From assembly GCA_903903985.1 (NCBI GenBank), contig CAIVAT010000165.1, positions 1-40,667 of the forward strand: 40,667 bases of DNA, read 5' to 3'. The notes below the pieces were generated by a model, which did no database searches, had not been told where the DNA came from, and saw only the letters and a program-made list of their open reading frames with translations. Of the stretch, positions 24,480-33,876 are shown piece by piece (position 1 is the stretch's first letter; every line of letters begins with the position of its first letter). The position numbers were made by a program, and so were the translations under genes. The DNA comes from an uncultured Bacteroidales bacterium. GTDB taxonomy: Bacteria > Bacteroidota > Bacteroidia > Bacteroidales > FEN-979.

Positions 24480-26327
24480 TCATGACAAATAATCTGACAA
24501 CTTCCCGGTTTTTTTCCCTTCAATATTTTTATCCCACCATAGCGTAACAATCAACAGATTAAGCATTTGATTCGACTTCACCTGTTTGTACCAGAACCAA
24601 TAGCTCTTTCCGGCTGCCAATGTTTCATATTGATTAAAGAACTCTTCGAGATATTCCCTATTCTTCAGTGATTTTGCAAATGCTGAGTTTCGGATATACT
24701 GATAAATTTTCTGACGCCTTTTTTGATCGTTGAAGAAGATCTCAAGCGGGGAAAAACCTCCCTGCTTTGGGCGATTTGTGACTGCTTCGGGCAACATTGG
24801 CCTGACCAATTGCTTGTGGATGTATTTTGTCACGCCTTTCCCCTTCATCGATTCATTAACCGTTCCTTTTGCGCGCAGGTTGATCGGCAGGTGCTGCAGG
24901 AAATTGTAGATATCAAGGTCGGTGTATGAAAACGCCAGATGAACTCCAAATTGCTCCGAAAGCCTCGAAGCTTTGAAAATAATTACTTCATTGACTGAAT
25001 GACGGAGATGCAGATAATAATTTCGTTGCAGAAATAACTCATCATAGCTTTTAAAGTGAGTGGGAATTTCTTTCAGGTAAGCATGCTCCGGAATGTTATT
25101 CATATCAAACATACGGTTCAACTGGTAGTCATGGAAGCCAAACGTAACTGGTTCCATGACTTTTAAAATCTTCTGGTTCTGAAAATGGATCCTGAACGAA
25201 AGATTGTCATGATCAAAAGCACTGTTATCACTCAGTTTGTCAAATAAAACAGAAAATGGTTTAAGACCCGTCCGCTGCATTTTATAATGCAGGGCAGTTT
25301 CTCTGATACCATCCCCAAAGAACTGGTCATTGCCATCGCCTCCGATGGTAACCGGAAGGTTTTCGCCGCTCACCATCTTCATTGCTGAATGGTTGAGCAT
25401 AAAACCTGACTCAGAGAACGGGTCGCCCATATAATCAATAATATCCGGCAGAAATTCTATTTCAGTTCCATCCATCAGATATTCATGGTGATCAGCCCCG
25501 AATTTCTCAGCCATCATTTTAGCATAGGGTAATTCCGAGGCCGGGTTATCTTTGAACCCGATGGAATAGGTTTTAATCGTTCCCGGATGGACCTCCCTGA
25601 GCATGGCAATGTTGCCGCCTGAGTCGTACCCTCCGCTGAGCAGGGTCCCGACCGTTTCCGACCCTCCGATCCTGCGTTTTAATGATTTTTTCAATAGGTC
25701 ACTATACTGATCAATGGCCTCTTTTAGTGTTATTTCTTTACGTTCAGCATGCAAAATTTCTTCATAATCAAAGAGTTTTTCAAACCTGAAACCATCCATT
25801 GAGGCAATAAGCACTTCTCCGGCAGGAATTTTACTGACACCCGCCAGGGAGGTACCTGGTGCTGGAATATAACCGATCTTCAAAAAGGTGGTAATTCCGG
25901 TCAGATCAGGCTTTGCAATGAAATCCTTGAATTCCTTCAATCCATGGTAAGAGTCGGTGTAGAATTCTTTTGTGAAATAGATCATTCTCCCTTCGCCATT
26001 GCGGTCGCGAACAATTGTGGTTTTATCAGGATCCCTGATAATAATGGTAAACTTGCCGTCCAGCTGTTTCAATCCTTTCAAACCTTCGCGTTCAAGCAAT
26101 TCAAATACAAGATCTGCCGGATTTTCAGGTGAAAATGACAGCCTCTTCCGGATTTCATCTAAATTATAAATCCGTTGATGAACATACATTTGCCTGGAGC
26201 CACGGATGGCCAACTCGTAACCACTGCAATACACAGCACTGTGTGGATCGGTTGGTTTCAGGTCAGCGACCAAATGGTTACCGATCTGACCTGTTGTTGA
26301 AAACAGGCCATAAAAGAAAGTCTTCAT
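24480..26327 (-). CDS. Asparagine synthase-like amidotransferase lacking the glutaminase Cys
   Basis: A 615-aa protein of the AsnB family. The N-terminal part (about 1-200) resembles the class II glutaminase domain, but the mature Cys that must follow Met1 is absent (MKTFFYGLF), so glutamine hydrolysis is not expected. The C-terminal synthetase domain keeps the pyrophosphatase motif LLSGGYDSGGN (about 231-241) that binds ATP, a conserved GGDGNDQFFGDG loop, and the later KGVTKYIHK region. Members in polysaccharide loci may amidate uronic acids or peptide-like substituents using ammonia. It is divergent from the hybrid kinase gene and precedes the two HPt genes. Substrate unknown; free asparagine synthesis is less likely given context and missing Cys. 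Confidence 0.8.
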   Translation of the reverse strand: MKTFFYGLFSTTGQIGNHLVADLKPTDPHSAVYCSGYELAIRGSRQMYVHQRIYNLDEIRKRLSFSPENPADLVFELLEREGLKGLKQLDGKFTIIIRDPDKTTIVRDRNGEGRMIYFTKEFYTDSYHGLKEFKDFIAKPDLTGITTFLKIGYIPAPGTSLAGVSKIPAGEVLIASMDGFRFEKLFDYEEILHAERKEITLKEAIDQYSDLLKKSLKRRIGGSETVGTLLSGGYDSGGNIAMLREVHPGTIKTYSIGFKDNPASELPYAKMMAEKFGADHHEYLMDGTEIEFLPDIIDYMGDPFSESGFMLNHSAMKMVSGENLPVTIGGDGNDQFFGDGIRETALHYKMQRTGLKPFSVLFDKLSDNSAFDHDNLSFRIHFQNQKILKVMEPVTFGFHDYQLNRMFDMNNIPEHAYLKEIPTHFKSYDELFLQRNYYLHLRHSVNEVIIFKASRLSEQFGVHLAFSYTDLDIYNFLQHLPINLRAKGTVNESMKGKGVTKYIHKQLVRPMLPEAVTNRPKQGGFSPLEIFFNDQKRRQKIYQYIRNSAFAKSLKNREYLEEFFNQYETLAAGKSYWFWYKQVKSNQMLNLLIVTLWWDKNIEGKKTGKLSDYLS

Positions 26328-26461
26328 AATTGGATTTTAATAAATTGAGTCAGTATTTATCATATTATCCTCCAGCCATGCTGCTAATTCTTGATCTGTT
26401 TACAATACTCAGGCTAATGTAGTTAATAATTCGATGAATACGTCAGGAAATTTGATTAATA

Positions 26462-26471
26462 TTGTATACAA
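26462..26471. promoter_or_regulatory. Perfect 10-base palindrome abutting the hybrid kinase start
   Basis: TTGTATACAA is a perfect palindrome ending one base before the ATG at 26472. It could be an operator or a chance palindrome. No -7 element was recognised in the 144-base divergent gap 26328-26471. Confidence 0.2.
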
Positions 26472-29400
26472 ATGATGTTGACAATGAAAACAAAGACCAA
26501 GATCACATTGCTGTTCGTCATCCTTACTGGTTTCTTCGTTTTATTTGCCCTGGGGTATCTGTTCATCCGGGCCGAGGAGCAAAGGTTATACACTGAATCC
26601 AAGCGAAACAGCGATAAACAAGTGATCCTAAAAGTGCTGGAGTTCAAGATGGATGGTTTTTTGAAACCGGTGAAAGATAATTCGGCATGGGATGAAATGG
26701 TTGTATCCATCAGGACAAAAGACACTATTTGGGCCAAAAACAACCTGCCTCCCATTCTATCCACATTCAATATGAGCAATATCGGCATATACAATTTGGA
26801 TGGAAAATCATTTTCCTTTGTCACTGATCCATCCAGCCGTGCCTTTTCCCTGACCGCTCAAAATATACGGGAGCTATTTTCCGACAGCAGTTCATGGAGT
26901 ATATTCATGTTTCAAAGTGGACAACTTTATGAACTTTTCGGTTCCACCATTGTCCCTACGTTTGATAACGCTCACCATACCAGGCCCAATGGTTACCTTA
27001 TCGCAGCAAAAACCTGGGACCTTGCTTACTGCAGTGAGATCGAAAAAGCTACCGGGTTTCAACTTGAGATTTTTCAACACGATCCTGCAGCCCCGGATCA
27101 TACGAGCAAGGGCATTGAAGTCATTGATCAAAATTTGAAAGGCTTTCATGGAAGCAAGTCGGGAAGCCTGGCCTTTCATCGTCCCAATCCCCTGGCCAGC
27201 GAGTTGAATACCCTGGGCTATTTTGCCATTGCAGGATCCCTGATCCTGATCCTCGTTTGCCTTGTTTTCTTTTACTGGATCAACAAATGGATTTCAACTC
27301 CCCTCAATCAGATCACAAAGAGTTTATCCAGCGGCGATATTGGCTCCATCAAGGATATTCTTGACAAGCAGGATGAATTTGGAGATGTTGCACGGCTCAT
27401 CCGCAAATACAACACCCAGCAGAAGGCATTGACAGAAGCAAAAGAATTTGCAGAACTGCTTTACAAAGTAATTCCAAGCGCCTTATTTACGGTTGACTGC
27501 GATCAGAAAATAACCAGTTGGAATTCACAGGCCGAAGCGATAACCGGCTTCTCAAAAAAGGAGATGATCGGAAACACCTGTCATTCATTTGCCGAAACAC
27601 CATGCAATGAGCGATGTGGCCTCTTTGATCCGGCAATTGCCAAACCGATCCATGGACGTGAGTGCACCATCAAGGGCAAAACCGGCCAAATCATTCAAAT
27701 CTCCAAAAACGTTGACATCCTCGCGGATCCAAATGGAAATATCATTGGCGGGATTGAAAGTTTTGAAGATATCACGGAAAGGAAAAAGGTCGAACTGGCG
27801 CTTTTCAACAGCAATCAGCGATATTCCACCCTGGTTCATAAACTGCCTGACCTCATTATCATTCACCGCGAAGGGATCATTCTTTTTGCAAACGATGCAG
27901 CTCTTTCGGCAATGGGTGTTACTTTGGAAGAAATAGCTGACACCAACATCCTGAACTATATCGAAGAAGCATCAAAGGCACTTGTGATTGAAAATATGCA
28001 AAAACGCATGGATGGGAAAGAAACGGTGAGAGATTATGAAATTAAAGCGATCACAAAATCGGGAGTCGTCAGGGATACAATCATACGAAGCGACACCATT
28101 ATGTTCGATAATAAACCGGCAATAATAGCAATACTGATTGATATCACTGAAAGGAAACAGATCGAGATCGCATTGCAAAAAGCCAAAGAGGAAGCTGAGC
28201 GGGCAAACCAGGCCAAATCAGAATTTCTTGCCACCATGAGCCATGAAATCCGCACACCCATGAACGGTGTGATCGGAATGACTGAATTGGCCCTTACTAC
28301 GAACCTTTCATCAAGCCAGCGGGACTACCTTGAATCGATACAAACGTCGGCCTATCTTTTATTGGATACCATCAACAACATTCTCGATTTTTCAAAAATC
28401 GAGGCTGGTAAGCTTGAGATAGAACACGTGGAATTCAATATTTATGATGTCCTTGAAAAAAGTGTCGATATTCTTACTGTAAAAGCATTTGAAAAGAACC
28501 TCGAGTTGCTGTGCGAAATTGAACCCGGTTTGCCTGAATACTATTTTGGTGATCCGCTGCGTATACGGCAAATCCTTGTAAATTTTATCAGCAATGCAAT
28601 CAAGTTCACAGAAAAGGGGGAAATATGTATTTCTGCCAAAAAACAGCCCGGTTTCCCGAATGCAGAAGGGGAAATCAGCGTTTTATTCAGTGTGCAGGAT
28701 ACCGGAATTGGCATTGAAGAGAACAAGCAGGAGCATATTTTTGATCAGTTCACCCAGGCCGATAATTCAACAACAAGGAAATATGGTGGTACCGGACTGG
28801 GATTATCCATTTCGAAAATGCTAACAACGATCATGAATGGTTCATTGTCAATTCAAAGTGAATTTGGCGTGGGCAGTACATTCAGTTTCGAGTTGCCATT
28901 GAAAGTTGCAGGGATACATCTTGCGGGTCAGGCACAAAAACCTGACATTAATAAGGTGTTAGTCGTGGATGATAATTCCACCAACCTCAAAATAATGAAA
29001 GACATGCTCACTTATTGGGGCATTGATTCTACGATTTGCACCAATGGAAAGGATGCCCTTGAGATATTGCAAACTGCACATGAAACGAAAAATGTCTTTG
29101 ACCTTGTCATTGTGGATATGCATATGCCTGAAATGGACGGCCTCGCAGTTGCAGAAAAGATAAGGGATAATGAAAGTCTTAGCCGGAAACCTGTAATCTT
29201 TATGTATTCTTCCGTTGAAAAAGATAATATCATCCAGCGATGCAAGACCCTGGGTGTAGATCAATATCTTACAAAGCCCGTGAAAATGAAGGACTTTTTT
29301 GAAATTTTACATCAAGTAGGCTCCAGGTCATATGAAAAATCAACCAAATCATCATCAACAAATGAAAACATGTTTACTGTCGAGCCCGGGAAGACCATTC

Positions 29401-29774
29401 TGATCGCGGAAGACAACAGCATCAATATGAAGTTATTGAGTGTAATGTTGTTGAAAACCGGCGTTATGGTCATAACAGCCATCAACGGAGATGAGGCTAT
29501 TGTCCAGTTCCAGAGCAACAGGGTCGATCTTATTTTCATGGACGTACATATGCCCGAACGGGATGGCTTCGAGGCAACCAGGGAAATACGCAGAATTGAG
29601 GACCCGGAACATCGAATTCCGATCATTGCGCTCACAGCAATCGCGATGCCCGGTGACCGTGAAAAGTGCATTGAAGCGGGAATGGATGATTATCTGTCAA
29701 AACCATTCCGGAAAGATGATCTCTTCGCCATTGTTAAAAAGTACCTGATGCCGGAAAACCAGGAAAACGACTGA
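26472..29774 (+). CDS. Hybrid sensor histidine kinase (CHASE4-HAMP-PAS-PAS-HisKA-HATPase-REC-REC)
   Basis: An 1100-aa inner-membrane kinase. TM1 lies at about 10-32, a periplasmic CHASE4-type sensor at about 50-230 (DNSAWDEMV), TM2 at about 245-270, HAMP at 270-320, and PAS domains at about 325-440 and 445-560. HisKA has [15 protein letters not shown] with the phospho-His near 591. The ATPase domain has the N-box [13 protein letters not shown] and G-boxes DTGIGI and [13 protein letters not shown]1 (about 825-940) has the acceptor Asp in [15 protein letters not shown]2 (about 970-1090) has [12 protein letters not shown]. Both retain Lys (LTKP, LSKPF). No HPt domain is present. It is divergent from asnB-like and the two HPt genes. 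The start could also be the in-frame ATG at 26484. Signal unknown. Confidence 0.93.
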   Translation: MMLTMKTKTKITLLFVILTGFFVLFALGYLFIRAEEQRLYTESKRNSDKQVILKVLEFKMDGFLKPVKDNSAWDEMVVSIRTKDTIWAKNNLPPILSTFNMSNIGIYNLDGKSFSFVTDPSSRAFSLTAQNIRELFSDSSSWSIFMFQSGQLYELFGSTIVPTFDNAHHTRPNGYLIAAKTWDLAYCSEIEKATGFQLEIFQHDPAAPDHTSKGIEVIDQNLKGFHGSKSGSLAFHRPNPLASELNTLGYFAIAGSLILILVCLVFFYWINKWISTPLNQITKSLSSGDIGSIKDILDKQDEFGDVARLIRKYNTQQKALTEAKEFAELLYKVIPSALFTVDCDQKITSWNSQAEAITGFSKKEMIGNTCHSFAETPCNERCGLFDPAIAKPIHGRECTIKGKTGQIIQISKNVDILADPNGNIIGGIESFEDITERKKVELALFNSNQRYSTLVHKLPDLIIIHREGIILFANDAALSAMGVTLEEIADTNILNYIEEASKALVIENMQKRMDGKETVRDYEIKAITKSGVVRDTIIRSDTIMFDNKPAIIAILIDITERKQIEIALQKAKEEAERANQAKSEFLATMSHEIRTPMNGVIGMTELALTTNLSSSQRDYLESIQTSAYLLLDTINNILDFSKIEAGKLEIEHVEFNIYDVLEKSVDILTVKAFEKNLELLCEIEPGLPEYYFGDPLRIRQILVNFISNAIKFTEKGEICISAKKQPGFPNAEGEISVLFSVQDTGIGIEENKQEHIFDQFTQADNSTTRKYGGTGLGLSISKMLTTIMNGSLSIQSEFGVGSTFSFELPLKVAGIHLAGQAQKPDINKVLVVDDNSTNLKIMKDMLTYWGIDSTICTNGKDALEILQTAHETKNVFDLVIVDMHMPEMDGLAVAEKIRDNESLSRKPVIFMYSSVEKDNIIQRCKTLGVDQYLTKPVKMKDFFEILHQVGSRSYEKSTKSSSTNENMFTVEPGKTILIAEDNSINMKLLSVMLLKTGVMVITAINGDEAIVQFQSNRVDLIFMDVHMPERDGFEATREIRRIEDPEHRIPIIALTAIAMPGDREKCIEAGMDDYLSKPFRKDDLFAIVKKYLMPENQEND

Positions 29775-29775
29775 T

Positions 29776-31182
29776 ATGGTTTACGAAAAAGTAGAGATAG
29801 TTGACGCCGGCGCTGAAGGCATGGCAGTGGGAAGAATCAATGAAAAGATCGTTTTTGTTCCTTTTGTCGTTCCCGGCGATGTGGTGGACGTTCAGATAAC
29901 CCGAAAAAAAAAGAAATTCCTTGAAGGAAAAGCGGTTCATTTTCATCAGTATTCTACAAAAAGAGTGGAACCTCATTGTACCCATTTCGGGCTTTGCGGT
30001 GGCTGTCGCTGGCAGAGTATGAAATATGAAGAACAGTTGTACTTTAAACAAAAACAGGTTTACGACAGCCTTACCAGGATAGGGAAACTGGATAATCCGG
30101 CCATTCTGCCAATTCTTCCCTCACCCAAAACCAGGTACTACCGTAACAAACTGGATTTCACCTTTTCGAATCACCGGTGGCTTCAGGATGAAGACCGGAA
30201 CCCTGAAGATGGTATCCTAAATACAAATGCCCTTGGATTCCATATTCCTCAGTTTTTCGACAAAGTTGTCGACATTCATGAATGCTTTCACATGAAGGAT
30301 CCTTCAAATGCCATCAGGACAGCTGCCAGAAAATACGCCATGGATCACGGGCTGACGTTTTATGATGTAAGGACCTGGCAGGGTTTTTTACGCAACCTGA
30401 TCATCCGGAACACGGAAACAGGCGGGCTGATGGTCATCCTGGTTGTACGGAACAAAGAGGAACATCTTTTTCCGATGATGGAAAAACTGACCAGCCAGTT
30501 TCCTGAAATATCCAGCTTCTACTATGTGATCAACCCAAAACAGAATGACACCATTTACGATCTTGAATTCAGCCTTTTCAGGGGAGATCCATTCATCACT
30601 GAAAAAATGCCACCCTTCGTCCCTGGCGGAAAGGAGATTGAATTCCGGATCGGCCCTGCTTCTTTTTTCCAGACCAATTCATTTCAGGCGATAAATCTTT
30701 ACCGGATTGCAGCTGAACTTGCGATGTTTAAAGGAGATGAGCTTGTTTATGACCTTTATACCGGTATCGGGACAATTGCCAACTACATTGCTCCATACGT
30801 TAAAAAAGTGGTCGGCATTGAATCCGTTCCAGCTGCCATTGATGATGCTTTTATCAATTCAAAAATCAACAATATTGATAATACCATATTTTTTAGCGGA
30901 GAAGCTGAAAAGGTTTTAACAAAGGAATTCATTGACATAAATGGGAAACCGGATGTCATCATCACCGACCCTCCGAGGAATGGAATGCACGAAAAAGTGA
31001 TCCGGACGATTATCGAAATCAATCCGGAAAAGGTCATCTATGTCAGTTGCAATCCAGCCACCCAGGCCAGGGATATTGCCTTGATGAACGATCAATACCG
31101 GATGGAAACCTGTCAGCCAGTCGACATGTTCCCCCATACCCAGCATGTTGAAAATATTGCGCTCCTTAGACGGAGGGATTAG
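29776..31182 (+). CDS. rlmD: 23S rRNA (uracil-C5)-methyltransferase, RlmD/TrmA family
   Basis: A 468-aa enzyme. An N-terminal TRAM domain (about 1-55) is followed by an Fe-S cluster motif CTHFGLCGGC (about 73-82) with a further Cys downstream. The C-terminal Rossmann methyltransferase has VYDLYTGIGTIANYIAP (SAM site, about 318), DPPRNGMH (about 396) and the catalytic Cys in YVSCNPATQARD (about 422). The family makes 5-methyluridine in 23S rRNA. Assignment to RlmD rather than RlmCD is by general similarity. It starts one base after the hybrid kinase stop, so the two are probably cotranscribed although functionally unrelated. Its end overlaps convergent aroK by four bases. Confidence 0.87.
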   Translation: MVYEKVEIVDAGAEGMAVGRINEKIVFVPFVVPGDVVDVQITRKKKKFLEGKAVHFHQYSTKRVEPHCTHFGLCGGCRWQSMKYEEQLYFKQKQVYDSLTRIGKLDNPAILPILPSPKTRYYRNKLDFTFSNHRWLQDEDRNPEDGILNTNALGFHIPQFFDKVVDIHECFHMKDPSNAIRTAARKYAMDHGLTFYDVRTWQGFLRNLIIRNTETGGLMVILVVRNKEEHLFPMMEKLTSQFPEISSFYYVINPKQNDTIYDLEFSLFRGDPFITEKMPPFVPGGKEIEFRIGPASFFQTNSFQAINLYRIAAELAMFKGDELVYDLYTGIGTIANYIAPYVKKVVGIESVPAAIDDAFINSKINNIDNTIFFSGEAEKVLTKEFIDINGKPDVIITDPPRNGMHEKVIRTIIEINPEKVIYVSCNPATQARDIALMNDQYRMETCQPVDMFPHTQHVENIALLRRRD

Positions 31183-31694
31183 CTGGTTTTCTTGATGCTG
31201 AAGACCTGCTGAAGGAGATATTCCAGATCGATTGATTCCCCTTTGACGATAAGGTTGGCCTGCTGGTAATAATGTTGTCTTTGACCCAGATGGACAGTCA
31301 CCTTCTTTTCCAGGTCGTCGGGTGGTATATCCTTGAGCAAGGGGCGTTTTCGTTTTACTGTCTTTAGCCGTTGAACGAGCGATGATACTTCCCAACGCAA
31401 ATAGATGGAAATTCCCGCCTGATTAATTACCTGCATGTTATCGAAAAAACATGGAGTACCGCCTCCCGTTGAAATCACAACATCCTCCATTTCAAGTGTT
31501 TCGTGTAAAATGGATTGTTCGATTTTCCGGAAGGCTCCTTCATTATATTTTTCAAAAAAATCTAGGACACTGATCTTATATCGTTCTTCGAAAAGGTAAT
31601 CAAGATCAAGAAAGCGATAGCCAAGCTTTTTAGCAATCAGCCTGCCGATATTCGACTTCCCGGAAGCCATGTAGCCGATAATGTAGATGCGCAT
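31179..31694 (-). CDS. aroK: Shikimate kinase
   Basis: A 171-aa P-loop kinase. It begins MRIYIIGYMASGKSNIGRLI with Walker A at about 7-14 (GYMASGKS), has the shikimate-binding FLDLDYLFE (Asp at about 34), FRKIE (Arg about 58), the GGG motif in ISTGGGTPC (about 80) and the lid arginine region KRKRPLL. It phosphorylates shikimate in the chorismate pathway, which also feeds the menaquinone pathway starting with the mqnA gene at 37065. The length is typical. It is divergent from the DUF1573 lipoprotein with 55 bases between starts. Confidence 0.92.
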   Translation of the reverse strand: MRIYIIGYMASGKSNIGRLIAKKLGYRFLDLDYLFEERYKISVLDFFEKYNEGAFRKIEQSILHETLEMEDVVISTGGGTPCFFDNMQVINQAGISIYLRWEVSSLVQRLKTVKRKRPLLKDIPPDDLEKKVTVHLGQRQHYYQQANLIVKGESIDLEYLLQQVFSIKKTS

Positions 31695-31720
31695 CGCGGT
31701 AAATGTATGAATAATTTTCG

Positions 31721-31728
31721 TACCTTTG
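31721..31728 (+). promoter_or_regulatory. -7 promoter element before the DUF1573 lipoprotein gene
   Basis: TACCTTTG is a perfect match to TAnnTTTG, 21 bases before the ATG at 31750. No TTG is found at the -33 spacing. The identical octamer precedes yidC. Confidence 0.55.
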
Positions 31729-31749
31729 CACAGCTAAAAAGCTGACTTT

Positions 31750-32229
31750 ATGAAGGCCAAATTGCTTTCGTTATTTATATCGCTCACCCTGCTGCTGTTT
31801 GTTTCGGGCTGTAAATCCGGTGGACAAAGCGGACAGGAAACCATTCCGGCAGACCTGGTCAACAACCCAAATTCTGCCAGCGGAACTGCCGGGAAAGGAT
31901 CGCTTCCATTCATTCAGTTTGAAGAAACTGAACACGATTTTGGCCGTATCATTGAGGGAGAAACGGTATCCTATGCTTTCAGTTTTAAAAATACGGGAAA
32001 AACAGACCTGATCATTGCAGAAGTAACTACCTCTTGTGGCTGTACCGTTCCATCGTACCCCAAAGCTCCGATCAGGCCAGGGGAAGGCGGAATTGTCAAA
32101 GTTGCTTTTAACAGCAACGGGAAACGCGGATATCAGTCAAAAAATATTGTTGTTGTATCCAATACCCAACCCAATACCACCGTGATCAGGATTAAGGCGC
32201 AGATCGTGAACCCGAGCACTGAAAAATAA
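31750..32229 (+). CDS. DUF1573-domain lipoprotein
   Basis: A 159-aa protein with a lipoprotein signal peptide; the lipobox is LFVSGC with Cys at about residue 21. A DUF1573 Ig-like domain (about 55-150) has the usual motifs FEETEHDFGRIIEGE, FSFKNTGKTDLIIAEV and TTSCGCTVPSYP. The family is common in Bacteroidota and its function is unknown. It is followed by yajC, a YbbR-like gene and coaE on the same strand, an arrangement that recurs in the phylum. A -7 element lies 21 bases upstream of the start. Confidence 0.88.
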   Translation: MKAKLLSLFISLTLLLFVSGCKSGGQSGQETIPADLVNNPNSASGTAGKGSLPFIQFEETEHDFGRIIEGETVSYAFSFKNTGKTDLIIAEVTTSCGCTVPSYPKAPIRPGEGGIVKVAFNSNGKRGYQSKNIVVVSNTQPNTTVIRIKAQIVNPSTEK

Positions 32230-32270
32230 ATGGAAAAATAGTGAAACAGTGAAATAAGGAAAAGCTATAG

Positions 32271-32299
32271 AAATCGTAAATCGTAAATCTAAAATCAAA
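32271..32299. repeat. AAATCGT-type intergenic repeat before yajC
   Basis: Two exact AAATCGT units, followed by the related AAATCTA and AAATCAA, run directly into the yajC start codon. A related pattern occurs at about 400-426. It leaves little room for a conventional leader before yajC. Confidence 0.45.
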
Positions 32300-32628
32300 T
32301 GACAAACCTATTGAATATTCTTTTAATGGCTCCTCAGGGCCAGGGCGGACAGCAAAGCGGATGGTATTCATTTTTACCGCTTGTTTTGATTATTGTTGTG
32401 TTTTACTTCTTTTTCATCCGTCCGCAGATGAAACGCTCAAAGGATCAGAAAAAATTCAAGGAGAGCCTTCAGAAGGGGCAAAAAGTGATCACGATAGGTG
32501 GTATTCATGGCAGAATCGTTGAAATCCAGGAAACAACGGTAACAATTGAAGTTGAAAACAATGTCAGGCTGCGTATTGAAAAAACCGCTGTTGCCATGGA
32601 TAACAGCCAGACCATTGAAGCAAAGTAA
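32299..32628 (+). CDS. yajC: Preprotein translocase accessory subunit YajC
   Basis: A 109-aa membrane protein with one helix (about 21-42, WYSFLPLVLIIVVFYFFFI), then RPQMKRSKDQKKFKESLQKG and the motif GQKVITIGGIHGRIVEI typical of YajC. YajC associates with SecDF and YidC at the Sec translocon; yidC is also in this window at 38605-40554. The N-terminal Gly/Gln stretch (APQGQGGQQSG) is usual for Bacteroidota members. The next gene starts 20 bases downstream. Confidence 0.93.
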   Translation: MTNLLNILLMAPQGQGGQQSGWYSFLPLVLIIVVFYFFFIRPQMKRSKDQKKFKESLQKGQKVITIGGIHGRIVEIQETTVTIEVENNVRLRIEKTAVAMDNSQTIEAK

Positions 32629-32648
32629 CCAGTAATTTTTCAAGACCG

Positions 32649-33242
32649 ATGAAATCCGATTTTCTTGAATTCATCGGAAATGCCCGGCGACGCCGAAGTG
32701 CAAAGTTCAGGAACCAATTTTATATTTTCCTGGTTTGCATGGTGCTTTCCATTTTTATATGGGCTTTGGTACGGCTTTCCAAGGATTATTATTATTCAAT
32801 CGAATACCATCTCCAATATACCCAGGTTCCTTCCAACCTGAGGATTGTGGCCTGTTCTGATTCGACCATCAACCTGCGTATCAAGATCCAGGGATTCGAT
32901 TTTTTTTCTGAACAATTCATCCTGAAACAATACAGGGAATTTGAAGTCAATATGCGCAATGTCCGCTTGCGTTACCTTGGTGAACATACCCTGGGGTATT
33001 TACTTACCAACCGGATCGGCAAGGAGATCATTTCTCAAACCAATTTTCCGAGTGAAGTTTATTTCGTTTCCCCCGACACCCTATTCTTCGAATTCGAAAA
33101 AAAAGGTAGTAAAAAGTTATCTCCCGAAAAAGAAACTGGTGTAAACAGGATGTCGATCGCAGTCAGGGACAGCATCCTCCACCGATCCGACAGTGTTATG
33201 AAACATGCTGACCTGAATTCAAAGAACAATAAAAAAAACTGA
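32649..33242 (+). CDS. YbbR-like domain protein
   Basis: A 197-aa protein with one N-terminal membrane helix (about 26-44) and a periplasmic region. It contains LQYTQVPSNLRIVACSDSTINLRIKIQGFDFF, cut here as two neighbouring strands of the kind seen in YbbR repeats. Motif support is weak; the call rests on that pattern and on the gene order yajC / this gene / coaE seen in Bacteroidota. It is shorter than many family members. The C-terminus is charged and probably disordered (SVMKHADLNSKNNKKN). coaE starts one base after its stop. Function unknown. Confidence 0.55.
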   Translation: MKSDFLEFIGNARRRRSAKFRNQFYIFLVCMVLSIFIWALVRLSKDYYYSIEYHLQYTQVPSNLRIVACSDSTINLRIKIQGFDFFSEQFILKQYREFEVNMRNVRLRYLGEHTLGYLLTNRIGKEIISQTNFPSEVYFVSPDTLFFEFEKKGSKKLSPEKETGVNRMSIAVRDSILHRSDSVMKHADLNSKNNKKN

Positions 33243-33243
33243 C

Positions 33244-33876
33244 ATGAGGCTAAAAATTGGTTTAACCGGAAATATCGGGAGTGGTAAAACTGTAGTATCA
33301 TGTATCTTTTCCACATTGGGTATCCCGGTTTATCATGCGGATGAGGAATCTAAAAAGTTCCTGGATGATCCTTCGGTGAAAAACCAGATTGTCAAAAACT
33401 TCGGTTATGGTATTCTCACCAATGATCAGGTCATAAACAGGAGATCCCTTGCTTCACTGGTCTTTACCGATGAAAATGCGCTCCAGTTGCTAAATTCAAT
33501 TTTACACCCAAAGATCAGACAGGACTTCCGCAACTGGGCTTTACTATACACCGATAAGCATTATGTGATCCAGGAAGCTGCCATCATTTTTGAAAGCGGG
33601 TTCAGGACAGAGTACGACTACATTATTGATGTTTCATGTCCCAAAGAAATAGCCATCGACCGTGTCATCAAGCGAGACAAAATCGATGGCCATTCTGTAC
33701 AACGAAGAATGCAGTTTCAAATGGACGATGCCGAGAAGATGAGATTATCCGATTTCGTGATCCGCAATGACGGTTCTGAACTGGTCATCCCGCAGGTGCT
33801 GTCCATTCATCAGCAATTGTTAGAGATTAGCGCGAAGCGCAAGGATGATGTTGCGTCCGGGGCTGCTGATGCCTGA
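33244..33876 (+). CDS. coaE: Dephospho-CoA kinase
   Basis: A 210-aa P-loop kinase. It has Walker A in IGLTGNIGSGKTVVSCIF (about 6-14 for the loop), HADEESKKFL (Asp at about 33), the CoA-domain lid region with RQDFRNW, and QEAAIIFESGFRTEYDYIIDV, all typical of CoaE. It phosphorylates dephospho-CoA in the last step of CoA synthesis. Its last 57 bases overlap the 3' end of the convergent TonB-receptor gene, so the final 18 residues (ISAKRKDDVASGAADA) are encoded opposite the barrel's last strand. The tail is probably dispensable for activity. Confidence 0.92.
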   Translation: MRLKIGLTGNIGSGKTVVSCIFSTLGIPVYHADEESKKFLDDPSVKNQIVKNFGYGILTNDQVINRRSLASLVFTDENALQLLNSILHPKIRQDFRNWALLYTDKHYVIQEAAIIFESGFRTEYDYIIDVSCPKEIAIDRVIKRDKIDGHSVQRRMQFQMDDAEKMRLSDFVIRNDGSELVIPQVLSIHQQLLEISAKRKDDVASGAADA

